From Thermococcus sp. (GTDB taxonomy: Archaea > Methanobacteriota_B > Thermococci > Thermococcales > Thermococcaceae), in assembly GCA_021160985.1 (NCBI GenBank), contig JAGHBN010000141.1, positions 1-8,539 on the forward strand: DNA of 8,539 bases, given 5' to 3'. The notes beneath the pieces were generated by a model. That model saw only the letters and a list, made by a program, of their open reading frames with translations. It was not told the origin of the DNA and searched no databases. Both the position numbers and the translations under genes were made by a program. Shown here piece after piece: positions 6,203 to 8,539 of the stretch; positions within the stretch are counted from its first letter, which is position 1, and every line of letters starts with the position of its first letter.

Positions 6203-7597
6203 ATGGTTGTCCTCAGGATCCCGGACGGTTCAGCATTGGTCAAGATAGAAAAGGCCGACCCAAGCATCTACTTCAAAATATATGACCTGCTCACCTACAA
6301 GAAGGACTACGGCAAATGGGAGAAGCCAGAGAGCCTCTACGACCCCTACGAGAAAACGTTTCCCGTTGGAGTCCTCCCCCGGGTTAAGAAGTTCCTCAAC
6401 TCCAAGGGCTACCGGGTGAGGGTAAAGGACGAGAGGCAAATTAGGGGGACCAAGCTCAACTCGACATGGAACGAGGACTATTCTCTGAGAAGATACCAGC
6501 AGAGGGCCGTCAAAAAGGCACTCAAGGAAAAAATGGGCGTTCTTGCGCTCCCCGTTGGGAGTGGGAAGACCGTCGTCGGGCTGAGGATAATCCACGAGCT
6601 TGACCTTTCCGCCCTTGTAGTTGTCCATACCAAAGAGCTCCTCTATCAATGGGCCGCCAAGGTTCGTGAGGTGCTGGGCATCGAACCGGGCATCGTGGGA
6701 GACAACAGGTGGGAGGAGGGAGGAGTCACCATAGCCATGATACAGACCCTCCTCTCCAGGGGCGCAGATAAGCTGCAGAACGACTATGCGGTGGTCATGT
6801 TCGACGAGTGTCATAGAACTTCCGCCGCCGAAAAGTTCTATCAGCTCGGGCTTTCACTGCCCCAGGTCTACCGCTTCGGCCTCTCCGCAACCCCCTGGAG
6901 GCGCATCAGGGGAGAAGAGATTAAGATAGAGGCCGTCGTTGGGCCCACCATCTTTGAGGTTCGTGCAGAGGACCTCATAAAAGAAAAGTTCCTTGCAAAG
7001 CCGCGCTTTGAGATAATAACCTACGAGTCGAGCATGCCCTCATTCAGCGAGCGCTATAAGGAGCTTTACGAGGACATGGTGATGAACAACGACGAGAGGA
7101 ACAGCGCAATAGTGAAAAAAGCCGTTGAACTGGCCAGGGGAGGGCACCGCGTTCTCATAGACGTTAAACGTATCGAGCACGGCAAAATCCTGAAGGAAAT
7201 GCTTGAGAAGGAAGGAGTAAAGGCGGAGTTCCTCAGCTCAAAGAGCCCGAACCGGTGGGAGATACTTGAGGCGTTCAAGAACGGCGAGATACCCGTTCTC
7301 ATCTCCACACTCCTAAAGGAAGGAGTTGACATACCTGAGATTTCCGCAATAATTCTCGCGGGGGGAGGCAAAAGCGACATAATGACTATACAGACTATCG
7401 GCAGGGCCCTGAGACCAAAGAAAGGCATGAAAGCCGTTATCGTGGATGTGGCCGACGATGACCCGCTCCTATACACGCACTTCATAGAGCGGCAGAAGGC
7501 GCTGAAGCAGTATTATGGCAAGTATTATGACAGGGAGATGGACTCAAAGCTCGAGGAGAACGTCACCAAAAAGGGCCGCCCTCGTAAGAGCTCTTGA
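6203..7597 (+). CDS. SF2 DNA helicase, XPB/Rad25-UvsW type
   Basis: This is an ATP-dependent DNA translocase, probably in DNA repair. The 464-residue protein has an N-terminal domain of about 90 residues, then RRYQQRAV (96-103), Walker A PVGSGKT (117-123), VVHTKELLYQW (140-150), the DECH box (201-204), SATP (228-231), a second RecA domain with STLLKEGVDIPE (368-379), and QTIGRALRP (397-405). XPB proteins usually carry Arg-Glu-Asp two residues after the SAT motif; here the stretch reads SATPWRRIRG, so that motif is absent and the protein may be closer to UvsW-like helicases. The tail KKGRPRK (456-462) resembles an AT-hook. I chose the ATG at 6203 (MVVLRIPDG); ATG 6197 and TTG 6191 are alternatives. 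No ribosome binding site is seen and the leader is very short. No NurA/Bax1-type partner is adjacent. The 3' end overlaps truA by 54 bases. Confidence 0.85.
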   Translation: MVVLRIPDGSALVKIEKADPSIYFKIYDLLTYKKDYGKWEKPESLYDPYEKTFPVGVLPRVKKFLNSKGYRVRVKDERQIRGTKLNSTWNEDYSLRRYQQRAVKKALKEKMGVLALPVGSGKTVVGLRIIHELDLSALVVVHTKELLYQWAAKVREVLGIEPGIVGDNRWEEGGVTIAMIQTLLSRGADKLQNDYAVVMFDECHRTSAAEKFYQLGLSLPQVYRFGLSATPWRRIRGEEIKIEAVVGPTIFEVRAEDLIKEKFLAKPRFEIITYESSMPSFSERYKELYEDMVMNNDERNSAIVKKAVELARGGHRVLIDVKRIEHGKILKEMLEKEGVKAEFLSSKSPNRWEILEAFKNGEIPVLISTLLKEGVDIPEISAIILAGGGKSDIMTIQTIGRALRPKKGMKAVIVDVADDDPLLYTHFIERQKALKQYYGKYYDREMDSKLEENVTKKGRPRKSS

Positions 7598-8347
7598 GTA
7601 GCGCTCAAAAAGGTCGCGTTTTGTTTTTTTAAGCCCCTTCTCGTCCGTCCGGAACTCAACACCCGCATATTCTATGTGCCACAGAACGAGGCCCTCGGGG
7701 GGCGCAGGCGGAATCTTCCTGGGGTAGTTTCCCCCGAGCATTTCCTCCACTTCACGGCTTTCCATCAGCCCGAGCCCACAGAAGCGGAGCGCGTTGACTA
7801 TTCTCCGCACCATCTCCCAGAGGAAGCTCCTGCCGGTGATTTCAACAACATAGTAGCCGTTCCTCAGGATCACCCTGACCTCAGTTATCTCCCTCACGGG
7901 ATCCCTCCCAGGTTCCAGCTTTGCAAAAGCCGAAAAGTCGTGAACGCCCTCAAAGAGCCCGGCACACTCGATGACCCTCTCAATGTCGAATCCCTCATCA
8001 ACCAAGTAGTAGCGGTAGGTCTTCGCTCTGGCCCAGAACCTTGGGTGGAACTCATCTGGAACCTCGGCAACACCGAGAACCCAGATGTCCTGGAGGTGAT
8101 GGTTTAGAACCTCGGGTCTTGCAAGGTCGGGCCTCTCACCGGGGGCAAAAGAGACAACGTTGAAGAAAGCCGATACTCCCCTGTCGGTCCGGGAGGCACC
8201 CTTGAAGTCGTTTTCCTCAGGACTTTCAATGATTTTGAGCTTCTTCAGAACGCGAATGAGCTCCCCCTCTACGGTCCTTACTCCGGGCTGTCTCTGGAAG
8301 CCGTAGAATGCCGTCCCGTCGTAGGCCACACGGAGGGCGAGCTTCAT
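7544..8347 (-). CDS. truA: tRNA pseudouridine synthase A
   Basis: TruA converts uridines at positions 38-40 of the tRNA anticodon arm to pseudouridine. The 267-residue protein starts KLALRVAYDGTAFYGFQRQ (2-20), the family's N-terminal motif. It has the catalytic aspartate in ASRTDRGVSA (51-60, Asp55), the RAKTYRYYL segment (about 106-114), and GRSFLWEMVRRIVNAL (172-187), all typical of TruA. Length fits the archaeal family. The ATG at 8347 has no ribosome binding site, but a TATA box centred 25 bases upstream puts transcription start at or next to the ATG, so the mRNA is probably leaderless. Its last 17 codons and stop overlap the end of the convergent helicase gene. No clear T-run terminator is seen downstream. 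Confidence 0.95.
   Translation of the reverse strand: MKLALRVAYDGTAFYGFQRQPGVRTVEGELIRVLKKLKIIESPEENDFKGASRTDRGVSAFFNVVSFAPGERPDLARPEVLNHHLQDIWVLGVAEVPDEFHPRFWARAKTYRYYLVDEGFDIERVIECAGLFEGVHDFSAFAKLEPGRDPVREITEVRVILRNGYYVVEITGRSFLWEMVRRIVNALRFCGLGLMESREVEEMLGGNYPRKIPPAPPEGLVLWHIEYAGVEFRTDEKGLKKTKRDLFERYSRALTRAALFGDVLLEL
7618..7630 (+). terminator. Oligo-T terminator of the helicase gene, inside truA
   Basis: TTTTGTTTTTTT-type sequence begins about 21 bases after the helicase stop. A long T run on the coding strand is the main archaeal termination signal. On the other strand the same bases encode the Lys-rich KKTKR near the end of TruA, so the signal is embedded in an opposing coding sequence. 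Confidence 0.55.
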
Positions 8348-8367
8348 GAAGTCGGTTTACGCCAGGG

Positions 8368-8376
8368 ATTATAAAT
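8368..8376 (-). promoter_or_regulatory. TATA box of truA (leaderless promoter)
   Basis: On the minus strand this reads ATTTATAAT, preceded by GGGAAAAGGC as a BRE. Its centre is 25 bases from the truA ATG, which predicts a leaderless transcript. A second TATA-like element on the same strand (TTTATATTTG, about 8409-8418) could be a distal promoter. Confidence 0.55.
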
Positions 8377-8423
8377 GCCTTTTCCCGACAATGCTCCAAA
8401 TTGTTTGACAAATATAAACCAAT

Positions 8424-8456
8424 TTTTCGAACAGATTACATAAAAATCTGCGAAAA
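8424..8456. promoter_or_regulatory. Imperfect inverted repeat over the TATA box of the last gene, candidate operator
   Basis: Arms CAGATT (8432-8437) and AATCTG (8445-8450) flank a 7-base spacer. Outside them, TTTTCG on the left and CGAAAA on the right extend the symmetry with a 2-base offset. The TATA-like CATAAAAAT (8439-8447) lies in the centre and predicts a start at about 8468-8472. A repressor bound here would block TBP. Regulator unknown. Confidence 0.4.
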
Positions 8457-8496
8457 CATGATAAACACTTAGGCTTTTCGTTATTTGGGTGGTAGT

Positions 8497-8539
8497 ATGA
8501 ACGAAATAGAAGAGGTCGAAATCGTGGCCAACATAACAA
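8497..8539 (+). CDS. Start of an unidentified protein (cut by window end)
   Basis: Only 14 codons are visible (MNEIEEVEIVANIT). The ATG at 8497 is preceded by GGGTGGTAGT, the same 13-base string including the ATG as in front of the UbiD-family gene, and by a TATA-like box at 8439-8447. These signals support a real gene start. The acidic N terminus is not enough to name a family. Confidence 0.65.
   Translation, partial: MNEIEEVEIVANIT

Noticed and set aside
6130..6267. N-terminal extension of the UbiD-family protein to 6267
   Set aside because: It runs through the shared promoter and into the helicase gene, while the ATG at 6129 has a clear ribosome binding site.
5587..6285. Long plus-strand open frame (232 codons) opposite the UbiD-family gene
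   Set aside because: It mirrors a confidently assigned gene and shows no recognisable motif; likely a by-product of codon bias.

Overview
The window looks like chromosomal DNA from a hyperthermophilic euryarchaeon of the Thermococcales, most likely a Thermococcus. The proteins are rich in Lys, Glu and Arg. Most gene starts follow archaeal-type ribosome binding sites (GGTGGT, GAGGTGA). Upstream regions carry A-rich BRE plus TATA-like boxes about 25 bases from the expected transcription start. The gene set (archaeal 8-oxoguanine glycosylase AGOG, beta-RFA-P synthase, archaeal UbiD-type decarboxylase, XPB/UvsW-like helicase) fits that group. I infer the taxon from gene content and signals, not from a database search. 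No mobile element, CRISPR array, rRNA or tRNA was found. This is mostly a compact housekeeping region.

Left part (1-2832). On the minus strand, a small two-helix membrane protein gene overlaps the start of a dihydropteroate synthase-like gene, which runs off the left edge. A roughly 90-base divergent promoter region separates them from a plus-strand operon: beta-ribofuranosylaminobenzene 5'-phosphate (RFA-P) synthase, then AGOG DNA glycosylase, joined by a GTGA start/stop overlap. The DHPS-like enzyme and RFA-P synthase fit consecutive steps of making a methanopterin-like modified folate.

Middle (2833-4860). A 238-base non-coding stretch holds two good archaeal promoters, each with a dyad-symmetric element at the expected transcription start, and possibly a small ORF or short RNA. 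It precedes a two-gene ABC-2 transporter operon (permease, then ATPase).

Right part (4861-8539). A UbiD-family decarboxylase on the minus strand converges on the ABC ATPase gene with 3 bases between stop codons. It is probably the prenylated-FMN anhydromevalonate phosphate decarboxylase of the archaeal mevalonate pathway. It shares a near-palindromic bidirectional TATA region with a plus-strand SF2 helicase. The helicase overlaps tail-to-tail by 54 bases with truA (tRNA pseudouridine synthase) on the minus strand, and its likely oligo-T terminator lies inside truA. A 149-base promoter region follows, then the first 14 codons of an unidentified plus-strand gene.

The main points for a second look are a probable frameshift (or sequence error) at the start of the small membrane gene, the regulatory 2833-3070 region, the shared ubiD/helicase promoter, and the helicase/truA overlap. 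I did not find convincing evidence of a new multi-gene system.
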